64,000 nt of DNA from NCBI GenBank assembly GCA_009823505.1, contig VZQC01005558.1:117566-181565 (forward strand). Direction: 5' to 3'. Shown here piece after piece: positions 23,504-34,093 of the stretch (within the stretch, counting starts at the first letter, position 1; each line of letters opens with the position of its first letter). A model generated the notes under the pieces. That model did not search any database. It was not told the DNA's origin and was given only the letters and a program-made list of their open reading frames with translations. This stretch comes from Rhizomys pruinosus. Its lineage: Eukaryota > Chordata > Mammalia > Rodentia > Spalacidae. Made by a program: the position numbers and the translations under genes.

Positions 23504-24590
23504 ACACGCATGCACACTTGCAGCATACGTGGTAGCAGGCCCACACTACAGCAGGTCCATGCAGTGGTAATACAGGAGGTAGACTGTGTGTTCAGCAGTT
23601 GGTTTCACCACCTGGTACCGGTTAATCACCTTGACCATCTAGTCATAGATGCGCAGCCAGCCCTTGAGCCCAATCTGGAAGACATCTGTAATGTAATGGC
23701 CACCTGTTGCACTGTTGCCATGGTGGTAGACCACTGCAAACAACCTGTAGGTTCTGTGGCATTTAAAATTCTTATTTACAACCCCTGGTGAAAGCAGTTC
23801 TCTACTGATCTCCAGGTCCATAGGGTACTCAATGTTTTTGACCAGTTTCTGACACCTGCCAGTCTTCTCATAGACAAAGCACTTCAGGTGCAGCTCAAGG
23901 ACAGGAAGAAGCTTTTTTAGAGTCACTCTCCTGCTGATCTCAACCTCCTGCTTGGTGTTTTTGGTGTACCCTTGGACAGACAATCTTGCCACCAAGTTTT
24001 CCAAGGCATCCTGGATAGTGCATATTTTGTCAGACTGGATATCCAGCTGCAATGTGAAAAATGGCTGCAAAGTGGCAGATTCTTTTGAACTCTGCTGGCA
24101 CACCACAGACCTGATGTGTCCACCGAAGATTCTGGCGATTGGAGTCTCGACGAAATCAGCCTGCAGGGTGACAGACGTCCTGTTCCTGGGACCCACTTGC
24201 TCCCACTAGTCCTTACTCCCTGCTCCTGGCTCTTCTGGCTCTTTGTCCTCTTCCAAGTGGCTTCTGGGCCCATTGGAAATGGTAAGTTTTTCAGTACTGG
24301 GTGAGAGGAGCTTCTTCAAGCTCAGCATCTCCTCATGGAATCCATTGAGAATGAAGCCTAGGTATTCCTCAGCATCTTCTGTCAGCTCTTTTCAGACAAG
24401 TTCGACTTGAAGACCATCAGGAGTCTGTAAATATATGTGGGTTCAAAGGTAGCTCCTGGGCAGATGTCCCTCAGGATTTTATCCCCGAGAACTTGGCAGA
24501 ACTTGGGAGGTGCTGGCATATTAGTGAACTCGTTCATTAGCCGGACAAAGCTATCTATCATGGGCATTGATGTGTGATGCCTTTGCACTT
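23112..24590 (-). pseudogene. USP10 (pseudogene): USP10 retropseudogene, 3' part
   Basis: The minus strand encodes the C-terminal half of USP10, the deubiquitinating peptidase known to act on p53 and to bind G3BP. It runs from '[20 protein letters not shown]' near 24565 through 'FGGHIRSVV', '[19 protein letters not shown]', '[20 protein letters not shown]', '[20 protein letters not shown]' and the histidine-containing '[19 protein letters not shown]', ending near 23553. No introns interrupt these widely separated coding exons, so it is a processed copy. A stop follows 'GWLRIYD', and frameshifts split the protein between about 24200 and 24400. The 3' UTR-like tail continues to about 23112, with AATAAA signals near 23130 and 23155 and an A run (T8) at 23113-23120. 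A (CA)n tract at 23472-23508 lies in the UTR. An L1 separates this part from the 5' part at 28627-29286. Confidence 0.93.
23472..23508. repeat. (CA)n within the USP10-derived 3' UTR
   Basis: A CA dinucleotide tract with one 'ta' interruption, lying just beyond the end of the USP10-like coding region. Confidence 0.9.
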
Positions 24591-27500
24591 TTTTTGTATT
24601 TATTACTATATATTTTTTGTACAAGATTATGTTACTAATCAAATCTAGACCCATGTCCCCCACCCTAACCCCCCACCCCACCAGAGGTCATGCATTCTGC
24701 CAAACATGCTTTTCATCTCTTTCTCAGTCTTTCTCAAAATTCTCCGTGTGGAAGTTGACTGTTTTGAGCAGAAGTTCACCATTTCAGTCAGTTCTTTTAT
24801 GCAGTCCTTTCTGTTATTGTTGTTGTTTCCAATATGCGTCACTCCCAACTACTTGGCTGTGCACAAGAAATACTTACAACTAAGTAATTGGCACTAGCAT
24901 CCATAGATGAGGGATATCATTCGACGTTTGTTTTTCTGGGACTGTATTACTTCACTCAGCATGGTATCTTCTAGGACCAGTCATTTTCCTGCAAAGCTCA
25001 TGATGTCATCTTTCTTTACTGCTGCATAGAACTCCATTGTGTAGATGTACCACATTTTCTCTATCCACTCATCAGTTGAGGGGCAGTTGAATTGGTTTCA
25101 GCTCCTTGCTATTGTGAAGAGAGCTGAAATAAACATGGCTGTGCATGTATCTTTGTGGTGGGATGAGTCTTGTGGGTACATGCCCAGGAGTGGTATGGCT
25201 GGGTCGGGTGGCAAGTTCATTCCAAGTCTTCCAAGGGTTCTCCATTGTGGCTGTATGATTTTACATTCCCACCAGCAGTGGATGAGTATTCCTCTTTCCC
25301 CACAACCTCTCCAGCACTTGGTATCCTAGCCATTCTTACTGGAGTAAGATGATATCTTAAAGTGGTTTTGATTTGCATTTCCTAAACGACTAGTGATGTT
25401 GAACACTTCTTAAAGTGTTTCTCAGCCATCTCTAATTCTTTGCTTGTGAAGACTCTGTTCAGCTCTTTGCTCCACCTATTGAGTGGGTCATTTGTTGTCT
25501 TTCTTCTTTGTTTTTTGAGTAGTTTATATATTCTGGAAATCAATGCTTTGTCAGATGTTTCTGCAGTGAAAATTTCTTCCCACTCTGTGGGATTTCCCTT
25601 CACTTCCTTGATTATTTCTTTTTATGTACAGAAGCTTTTGAGTTTAATGAGGTCCCATTTGTCAACTGTCAACCTTAATTCTTGTGCAGCTGCTGTCTGA
25701 TTTACGAAGTCTTTTCCTACACCCATGTCTTGTAGTCTGCTGTCAACTTTTTCTTCTAATCACCTTCAGAGTTGGGGGTTTCACGTTTAGTTCTTTAATG
25801 CATCTGGAGTTGACTTTTGTACAGGGTAAGAGGTAGGGGTTTAATTTCATTCTTCTACAAGTGGTGATCCAGTTTTGCCAACACCACTTGCTGAAGATGC
25901 TGTCTTTTCTCCATTGTGTCTTCTTGGCCCCCTTGTCAAATATGAGATGGCTGAAATTGTATGTGCTCAGATTTGGATCTTCGGTTTTGTTCCATTGGTC
26001 AACAGGTCTGTTTTTGTGCCAGTACCAGGCTGTTTTTATGACTATAGCCCTGTAGTATAGTTTAAAATCTGGTATAGAGATCCCTCCTGTGTAGCTCTTT
26101 TCACTCAGGGTTGATTTGGCTATTCGGGGTCTTTTGTTTTTCCAAATGAATTTAAGAACTTTTGTTTCCAAGCCTGTGAAGAAACTCTTGGGGATTTTGA
26201 TTGGGATTGCATTAAATCTATACAAGAGTTTTGGTAAAATGGACATTTTTACAATGTTAATTTTCCCAATCCATGAGCATGGGAGGTTTTTCCATCTTCT
26301 GAGGTCTTCTTCAATTTCTTTCTTTAAGGGTTTAAAATTTTTGTTGTAGAGGTCTTTGGTGTCTTTGGTTAGGTTTGTTCCTAGGTATCTTATTGTTTTT
26401 GAGGCTATTGTGAGTGGGAAGGTCTCTTTGAATTCTTTCTCCAGTTGCTTGTTGTTGGTGTAAAGAAAGGCCATTGATTTTCTAAGGTTAATTTTGTATC
26501 CTGCCACTTTGCTGAAGCTGTTAATCGTTTCTAGGAGTTTTCTGGTGGAGTTTTTTGCATCCCTTAAGTAAACAATCATATCATCAGCAAATAGGGATAG
26601 TTTGACTTCCTCTTTTCCAATTAGTACTCCTTTAATATCCTTTTCTTGCCTTATTGCTCTAGCAAGTGTTTCAAGCACTATATTGAAGAGGAGTGGTGAT
26701 AGGGGGCAGCCTTGCCGAGTTCCTACCTTTAAAGGGAATGTTTCTGTCATTTCCCCATTTAGGATGATATTGGCTGTGGGTTTCCTGTATATGGCTTTGA
26801 TTACATTGAGGAATGATCCCTCCAATCCAATTCCTTCTAGGACTTTAAGCATGAAGGGATGCTGGATTTTGTCAAAGGCTTTTTCAGCATCAATTGAGAT
26901 GATGGTGTGGTTTTTGTCTTTGATTCCATTTATGTGTTTGATGATGTTTATTGATTTTCGTATGTTGAACCATCCCTGCATCTCTGGTATGAATCCAACT
27001 TGGTCATGATGGATGATCTTCTTGATGTGGGTCTGTATGCGATTTGCCAGTATCCTGTTTAGAATTTTGGCATCTGTGTTCATTAGGGAGATGGGTCTAT
27101 AATTCTCCTTTTTAGTTGTATCTTTGCCTGGTTTTGGTAATAGAGTGATGCTGGCTTCATAGAAGGAATTTGGGAGAATTCCCTCTGATTGTATCCTTCT
27201 AAACAGTTTCAGTAATAATGGTTGTAGGTCTTTTTGAAATGTTTTATAGAATTCTGCCATGAAACCGTCTGGGCCTGGGCTTTTTTTAGTTGGGAGGTTT
27301 CTTATTACATCTTCAATTTCTTCATGTATTATGGGTCTGTTTAAGCTGTTGATCTCTTCTTGGTTGAGCTTTGGTGATTCCCAGGATTTCAGATATTCAT
27401 CCATTTCTTCTAGGTTTTCAAACTTGGTAGAGTATAGGTTTTTGAAGTATTCCCATATGATTTTCTGGATCTTTTCCTTGTCTGTTGTGATATTTCCCTT

Positions 27501-28626
27501 TTCATCATGGATTGTATTGATTTGGAGTTGTTCCTTCTTTTTGTTAACTGGGCTAGAGGTCTGTCTATCTTGTTTATTCTTTCAAAGAACCAACTTTTGG
27601 ATTCATTGACTTTTTTTATATTGTTTTCTTTGTTTCTATTTCATTGATTTATGATCTGATTTTTGTTATTTCTTCCTGTCTGTTGCGTTTAAGGTTCATC
27701 TGTTGTTGCAGCTCAAGTGCTTTTAGCAGCAGTGTTAGATAGTTCACTTGTACTCTTTCTGTTTTTCTAATGTAGGCATCCAGGGCTAGAAACTTCCCTC
27801 TTAGTACTGCTTTTAAGGTATCCCATAGGTTTTGTTGTATTGTATTATCATTGTTATTCAGTTCCAGGAATGCTTTTATTTCTTTCTTTATCTCTTCCTT
27901 GACCAATTCATTATTCAGGAGCGTGTTTTGTCTCCATGTGTTCTTGTAGACAGTAGGGCTTATTCTGGTGTTGATGCTGAGCTTTATTGCACTGTGGTCT
28001 GATAGAATGCATGAAGTTATTTCAATCTTTTTGATTTGTGGAGGTTTCTTTTGTGTCCCAGTATGTGGTCGATTTTGGAGAATGTTCCATGGGGTGCTGA
28101 GTAGAAAGTGTATTCTCTGGTATTAGGGTGGAATATTCGGTAGATGTCTGTGAGGTCCATTTGGTGTATCATATTATTCAGTTCAGATGTCTCTGTGTTT
28201 ATTCTTTGTCCTGTTGACCTGTCCAAAGGGCTTAGTGGGGTATCGAAGTCCCCTACTATGAGTGTACTGGGGTTAGTCTGTGACTTGTGGTCCTGGAGAA
28301 TTGTGTTTATAAAGTTTGGTGCACCAGAGTTTGGTGTATATATATTCATAATTGTGAAATCTTCTTGGTGAATTGTTCCTTTGATAAAAATGTAATGGCC
28401 TTCTTTGTCTCTTCTGATTTCTTTTACTTTGAAGTCTGTTTTGTGTGATATTAAAATAGCACCACCTGCTTTCTTTTTGGTACCATTTGCTTGGAATGTT
28501 TTTTCCATCCTTTCCCTTTAAGGTGGTGCCTGTCCTTGAAGGTAAGATGTGTTTCTTGTAGACAGCATATCGATGGGCTCTGTTTCCTAATCCAGTCTCC
28601 CAGTCTATGTCTTTTGATTGGAGAAT
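24591..28626 (-). mobile_element. L1, 4.0 kb, 5'-truncated, inserted in the USP10 pseudogene
   Basis: An L1 reading on the minus strand. The A tail is the T run at 24591-24595 and beyond, followed by the 3' UTR, the ORF2 C-terminus, the reverse transcriptase and the endonuclease up to '[15 protein letters not shown]' at the 5' truncation (about 28620). The reverse transcriptase lies in a 553-codon frame at 25743-27404 with 'FADD' at residues about 272-275 (26580-26591). The endonuclease keeps 'QETHL', but the usual GDFN reads 'GDFDTPLS', and the frame is broken near 25740, 27640 and 28510. A perfect 9 bp target duplication, tttgcactt on the plus strand, lies at 24582-24590 and 28627-28635. 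This places the insertion exactly inside the USP10 copy. The element is not autonomous: ORF1 and the 5' UTR are missing and ORF2 is broken. Confidence 0.95.
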
Positions 28627-29286
28627 TTTGCACTTCTGAGTACAGAGGAATGAACTTCATCAGGTGGTACCTCGGAGGACACGCCGCCAGTGCCTGCAGT
28701 GTAGCATTAACGTAGCACCAGTTTCCTTTATTGATCAACCCTCTGGGTTGCAAGGACACTGGCTTATGTATTAGGGTCACATTCTCCAGTAACTCTGCGA
28801 TCTTTATGGCTATGGGATCCTCTGAAAGTGGAACAAGCCCTTCTTTGATTTCCACCTGCTTTTCAGGGGCCGGGGGAGATGGGACAGGAGGGGAACACTT
28901 AGTTTCCACATACGCCATGGGCAAGGAGGGAGAGGGTTTAGAATCATGAAAGAGGCTAGCCCAGGACTTGGCGGGCTGGCCAATGGGAATGCTGCCAGAA
29001 ATAGAGACTGCACTTTTGGCAGGAGGAGACTGGCTCTTGGGCTTAGCAGGGTCCAAGTCTATGCTTTCCACAGTGAGCAACTCCACCCAGTTGGTAGCTG
29101 TGTTCTTGCCCAAAGATTCAAGTATTTTGCCATTAGCAACTGCAAGGTTCTCAGAAGTATCAGCACCAGTGTAGGGCTGTGTCACAGGTGTCCTTAGCAG
29201 GCCATCCTCGGGGAGACAAGATTGCTCAAGGTTGGTGCCATGGCAGCCCTCAGGAGGCCCACAGTCTTAGCATCCCCTTCCAGCAC
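28627..29286 (-). pseudogene. USP10 (pseudogene): USP10 retropseudogene, 5' part (N-terminally truncated)
   Basis: The minus strand encodes the central part of USP10: '[15 protein letters not shown]', '[14 protein letters not shown]', '[20 protein letters not shown]', '[19 protein letters not shown]', then the start of the peptidase domain '[20 protein letters not shown]' with the nucleophile-position cysteine kept. Coding similarity stops upstream near 29286, so the first third of USP10 is absent and the copy was 5'-truncated on insertion. The frame at 28451-29185 is open across the L1 junction, so USP10 codons run straight into L1 ORF2 codons after 'FIPLYSEVQ'. Earlier codons (29185-29286) are in other frames. 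The copy cannot make USP10. I found no target duplication for the pseudogene itself. Confidence 0.93.
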
Positions 29287-29645
29287 TTTAGGAAAAAAAA
29301 AGAGTTCAAGGAATTGCACTTCTTAGACTTTAGGTTTAAGTTCATATGAGATGTTATTTAGAAAATTATGTCTCATTAATGTCTTTATTCTTGACAAGAA
29401 AAATTCTTCTTAGATATAAGACTTTAGACCTTGGCAAATTCAAAACTGTAGTGCCTACCTGTAGCCAAGGGAGACAGGAGCACTATGTTTTCCCCTAAAA
29501 TTTAAATAAAGACTAAATTTCCTCTTTCTCCCTCTAGAAGCCATTTGGGAGGGATCTCACACTGTAATTCTAGCCACTAGAAGAGCAATCCAAGTGCCTG
29601 AAAGAGGATCATGAGTTCATCACCCTTGATTCCGTCTAGTCCTGA
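29287..29645. other. no recognised feature
   Basis: An A run at about 29293-29301 lies just outside the USP10 copy. The rest is A/T-rich, with no family that I can name. The part at 29545-29645 may be a decayed SINE. Confidence 0.35.
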
Positions 29646-29649
29646 AGGC

Positions 29650-30630
29650 CAAAAGAAGAATGATGAAAACAGCTATCTAATTGGACTTAAAGCCCTCTCA
29701 GTGGGAGGGAACTCATAGGTGGCAGTGTAATTATAGCCTAATATGCATGGCTAGAGAAGTCATAGATCCTAGTGAAAACCCTATCTCTGTCATATCTCTA
29801 GACAAAGTTTCTTACCATATGCTAAATATGGATTCTTATATTTACAGATCCGTGTACTGTACACTACTCATCAAAGAAGCTTCTTTTTTTGCAGCAGATG
29901 GAGGCTACTGCAGTTATTTTATAAATGGTCACACACAGAGAATATATGTCTGAGAGATGCCCAGCCCTAGGTGACATATGGTGACATATCTACAGTGGAA
30001 CCTCTACCCCTATGTCTTATGGAACAGGAGGGCGGAGAGAATACCAGCGCATCCCTCAGCTCTCACCAGCAAAGCTTTCTTATACAACACAGAAGGCCAC
30101 AACTGGCCAAGTTTTAGAGAATAAGAGACTCAGGCTGTGTCCTTGGATAGGACTCCTATATTAAACTTCACCCAGCAATGGCTTAGGGATAATTGTGCAA
30201 GAGAGGGCAGATATATTGTAAGAGCCATGAACATAGGGAAATAGAAGCTTTCAGGTCACCGGAAGCTTGCTCATATGAACTTGCGGCAATGGTGGCATCA
30301 AGCACAAGACCAATACCAGATAAGGGTCCAGAATGGAGGAAGTGACATGGGCAGTGGGCTGGCCCTAGCCTGGGAACTGTCAGAAACTATGTTGGTTGAA
30401 GAAGAGTAGACCTTCCTTAACATCTGTAGATAGGCTGACTAGACTCCAGTCAATGAACTTGTACCAAAGGACATCTGGGTACAAATACTTGACCAGATGG
30501 AACTTAACAGGTATGGCAGAATACATGAGGTCTGGAATGGTTTGTAGGGTAGTATGCGTGGGGCAGGGGGTCTAAATTTGAGTAAGAACTGTTGTATGAA
30601 ATGTACAAAAGCTCAATAACAATATAAAAA
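29650..30630 (+). mobile_element. old rodent L1 3' UTR-like repeat, second copy
   Basis: Ordered similarity to 14930-15660 ('gctatctaattggac', 'gggagggaactcat', 'attgtaagagcca'). It also has 'tcatcaaagaagcttctt' and 'gcagcagatggagg' blocks that I associate with old rodent L1 3' regions. It ends near 30630 after 'gaaatgtacaaaagctcaat'. No coding content. Confidence 0.45.
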
Positions 30631-30776
30631 AGAGGAGTGTGAAGGACCCAAATAGATGGATGCTCTTGGGACCCCTTGCCAAGAGATTCTAATGGACTTT
30701 GATTTGGAAATTCTATATATCCTCTGTTCCAACTTTTCCTGTTTCTTGCCTAGAACTCAAAATGCTAACTACTCTT

Positions 30777-32544
30777 TTTTTTTAAATGGCTTTCCTCATG
30801 ATTATGGCCTTTTCTCTTTTTTTTAAATATACTTTTATTGGTTTTATGTATTTCATACATCATTTTCAGTTCCATTTAAACATATTACCCTTTCCTTTAC
30901 CCCCACCCCAACCCAGATTATGTATTCTGCGATACAAGCCCTGCATCTTTCTCTCAGTCTCTCTTTTTTTTTTCCACTGTTTCAGTCAGTTCTTTGATGC
31001 AGTCCTTTCTGTTGTTGTTGTTGTTGTTTCCAATATGCATTATGCCCAACTGCTTTGTACAAAAGCTCAGGGGGCCCTACACAAGAAATACTTACAACTG
31101 GGTAATTGGCACTAGCATCCACAGATGAGGGATACCATTCGTCGTTTGTTTTTCTGGGACTGTGTTACTTCACTCAGCATGATGTCCTCTAGCTCCAGCC
31201 ATTTTCCTGCAAAGCTCGTGATGTCGTCTTTCTTTACTGCTGCATAGAACTCCATTGTGTAGATGCACCACATTTTCTCTATCCACTCGTCAGTTGAGGG
31301 GCATTTAGGTTGGTTCCAGCTCCTTGCTATTGTGAAGAGAGCTGCAATAAATATGGCCATGCATGTATCTCTGTGGTGGCATAAGTCTTGAGGGTACATG
31401 CCCAGGAGTGGTATGGTTGGGTCGGGTGGCAAGTTTATTCCAAGTCTTCCAAGGGTTCTCCACATTGCTTTCCATAGTGGCTGTACGAGTTTACATTCCC
31501 ACCAGCAGTGGATGAGTGTTCCCCTTTCCCCACAACCTCTCCAGCACTTGGTATCATTTGTTTTCTTAATCCTAGCCAGTCTTATTGGGGTAAGATGATA
31601 TCTGTTCTAGTCTGTCTTCCACTGCTGTGACAAAACACTCTGACCGACACCAACTTGGGGAGGAAAGGGTTAATTCAGCTTACATCTCCTGGGTCACAGT
31701 TCTCACTCAGGGAGCCCAAGGCAAGAACTCAGGGCAGGAACCTGGAGGCAGGAGCTGAAGCACAGGCCATGGAGGAGTGCTGTTCTCTGGCTTGCTCCCT
31801 GGCTCATGCCCAGCCCGCCTTCTTATACAGTACACAGCAACCTGTCCAGGGTGGCACCACTCTTGTAGGCTGGGCCCTCCCACACTGCTCGACCATCAAG
31901 ACAATACTCCACAGATATGGCCACAGGCCAATCCAATGGAGCCAATTCCCCAACTGAGGCTCCCTCAACCCAGGTGTGTCAAGTTGACACTAATGCTATC
32001 CAGCACTTTAAGATATTTAAAGTGGTTTTCATTTGCATTTCCTTAATGATTAGTGATGTTGAACAGTTCTTGAGGTGTTTCTCAGACATCTCTAATTCCT
32101 CACTTGTGAAGTCTCTGTTCAGTTCTTTGCTCCATCTATTGAGTGGGTCATTTGTTTTCTTTTTTCTTTGTTTTTTGAGTAGTTTATATGTTCTGGAAAT
32201 CAATGCTTTGTCAGATGTATCTGCAGTGAAGGTTTCCTCCCACTCTGTGGGATTTCTCTTCACTTCCTTGATTGTTTCTTTTGATGTACAGAAGCTTTTG
32301 AGTTTGATAAGGTCCCATTTGTCAATTGTCGACCTTAATTCTTGTGCAGCTGCTGTCTGATTTAGGAAGTCTTTTCCTACGCCTATGTCTTGTAGTCTGC
32401 TGCCAACTTTTTCTTCTATCGCCTTCAGAGTTTGGGGTTTCACGTTGAGGTCTTTAATCCATCTGGAGTTGACTTTTGTACAGGGCGAGAGGCAGGGGTT
32501 TAATTTCATTCTTCTACAAGTGGTGATCCAGTTTTGCCAACACC
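30777..32544 (-). mobile_element. L1, 5'-truncated, with perfect target duplication
   Basis: Minus-strand L1 with 3' UTR, ORF2 C-terminus ('[20 protein letters not shown]' in the frame at 31112-31465) and upstream ORF2 sequence at 31979-32509 ('[20 protein letters not shown]'). A 9 bp target duplication actactctt flanks it at 30768-30776 and 32545-32553. The element is interrupted by the LTR at 31603-32004. Two A tracts occur at the 3' end (T runs near 30776-30782 and 30818-30825), separated by about 35 non-L1 bases, which suggests a short 3' transduction. Confidence 0.93.
31603..32004 (-). mobile_element. solo LTR nested in L1, same family as 37961-39965
   Basis: About 402 bp. The minus strand begins TGCTGGATAGC, has 'gtgtcaacttgacacacctg', the TATA-like 'tataagaaggcggg' and 'aataaaccctttcctcccca', and ends 'gacagactagaaca'. 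It matches the two LTRs of the complete element downstream. It splits L1 ORF2 sequence ('gatgatatc' on one side and 'agatatttaaagtgg' on the other), so it is younger than that L1. The target duplication is not clean. Confidence 0.85.
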
Positions 32545-32553
32545 ACTACTCTT

Positions 32554-33276
32554 GTCTTTACTTCTCCCTCACATCTCCCAGGCACCAATCAAGGACTTCC
32601 TTTCCTCTCTATAGCTAATAGTTACATAGTTTGGGGGTCTTTTAGATAGGCCTACATCTAGTAAAGGATTACCTGAATTGCCACACCTGGCATCCCTATC
32701 AATATGGAAGAAGCCAGAGCAGCTGTTGCCACAATTTCCTATTGACAATTACAGTAACCTCTTCAGAGAGAGGCATGGTAAGAGTAAGAGGTAGAAATTG
32801 ACTCAGCAGTTAAGGGTAAAAAGACTCCAAAGAAAACTAACCAGTTTCTTGGTTAAAAGCCAAAATATCCCAGGCCTCTTGGCAGCCCATTCTATGCCAA
32901 AGGCTAGAAATGCCAAAGGCATTTGGGGACTGTAATCTGAGTCCTAAAAGATTTTAGGGCTATGTCTTCAGATGGGGAGAATGTTACAATTGCAAGAAAC
33001 ACTTCCTCCCACCCCTTGGGAGAAGGCTTCTGAGGAAAATAGAATCCCTGGCCTGGATAAAGACTCACTTTCCAGTTTTGCTGGTCACAGGATCACCTCT
33101 AGGAAGGTAGATTCACCTTAAGTTATGCTAAAGAGATGGGCAGAATACCTAGTGTGTTAATGAGATAAAGAATCCTGGCCCTCTACCACAGTGCTTGTGA
33201 CCTGGGTTACAGATATGTGCCTGTTACAAGTCTTTTATGAGAAAAGCATAACCTCTCATTTTCTTCTTTATCTCAT
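32554..33276. repeat. unclassified sequence including dispersed repeat copy 2
   Basis: 32935-33125 pairs with 9498-9660 (see that entry). The rest of the stretch has no family that I can name. Confidence 0.4.
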
Positions 33277-33277
33277 T

Positions 33278-33345
<68 letters not shown>
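33277..33345. repeat. (CT)n/(TTTC)n microsatellite
   Basis: CT repeats change to TTTC repeats. It abuts the tail side of the minus-strand B1 that follows, so it is probably an expanded B1 A tail. Confidence 0.93.
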
Positions 33346-33346
<1 letters not shown>

Positions 33347-33349
33347 TTT

Positions 33350-33490
33350 ATCTTTTTTGGAGAAATGGTCTCCCTGTAGCCCTAGCTGGCCTGGAACTCA
33401 CTGTGTAAACCAGACTGATCTCACAGAGATTGAGTGCCTCTCTCTGCCTTCTGAGTTCTGGGATTAAAGGTATGTGCCACCACACTGGCT
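33350..33490 (-). mobile_element. B1 SINE
   Basis: Minus strand: 'tttaatcccagaactcagaa', a shortened middle, and 'gctagggctacagggagacc'. Moderately diverged, with its tail joined to the TTTC repeat. Confidence 0.85.
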
Positions 33491-33623
33491 TTATACCTCT
33501 TTTCTAACCATGTTTCCCCTAAGCTTTTGGCTGCTCTAACATTTTGAGTTTCTTACCTCTTTCTGTAAAGTTCCTTTTCCATCCCTGGCACATGGCTGCT
33601 AGTCTGCTACATTTCTGACCTCT

Positions 33624-33768
33624 GGCCAGGTGTGGTGGTGCACGCCTTTAATCCTAGCACTTGGGAGGCAGAGGCACTTTATGAGTTCAAGGCCAGCCTG
33701 GTCTACAGAGTGAGTTCCAGGACAGTTGGGGCTACAGGGAGACCCTGTCTCTAAAAGACAAAAAAAAA
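33624..33768 (+). mobile_element. B1 SINE, well preserved
   Basis: Full-length B1: 'ccaggtgtggtggtgcacgc', 'ttgggaggcagaggca', 'ttcaaggccagcctggtcta', 'ctacagggagaccctgtctc' and an A tail. A perfect 13 bp target duplication atttctgacctct at 33611-33623 and 33769-33781. Confidence 0.95.
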
Positions 33769-34004
33769 ATTTCTGACCTCTATGCGGGTTCTAAATCAAC
33801 ACGGCTTTATGGCTTTATTCTGTTTTTCCTTCCAGTTTTCTCTTCAAGGCAGCTTCCAAGATTCACAGCTTGCCTATCATGAGGACTCTTTTCCTTAAAT
33901 TCTAATAACATTGTCCTAAATCTTTCATTTGAGTACATTCTTAAATCTTTTATGAATGAGACTAAGAACCCTTAATGGGTGACCCTGATTTTCCTCTTTA
34001 TCAC

Positions 34005-34093
34005 TTGGAGTTATAAGTTAAAATAAACCCTTCTTTCCCAAGTTGGTTTTCATCAGAGTATTTTAAGTACAGCAATACGAAGCTAACTAGGAG
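34005..34093 (+). mobile_element. MaLR-type LTR 3' end fragment
   Basis: 'aaaataaacccttctttccc', 'aagttggttttcatcagagt' and 'tacagcaatacgaagctaac' give the polyadenylation region and 3' end of the same kind of LTR as at 37961. Only the last 90 bases or so are recognisable. Confidence 0.6.

Noticed and set aside
23639..24196. 185-codon frame as a small deubiquitinase
   Set aside because: It covers only the C-terminal USP10 domain, lacks the cysteine half, ends early after 'GWLRIYD' and is part of the retropseudogene.
25743..27404. 553-codon minus-strand frame as a novel gene
   Set aside because: It is L1 ORF2 reverse transcriptase (FADD core, '[14 protein letters not shown]') inside an L1 with a target duplication.
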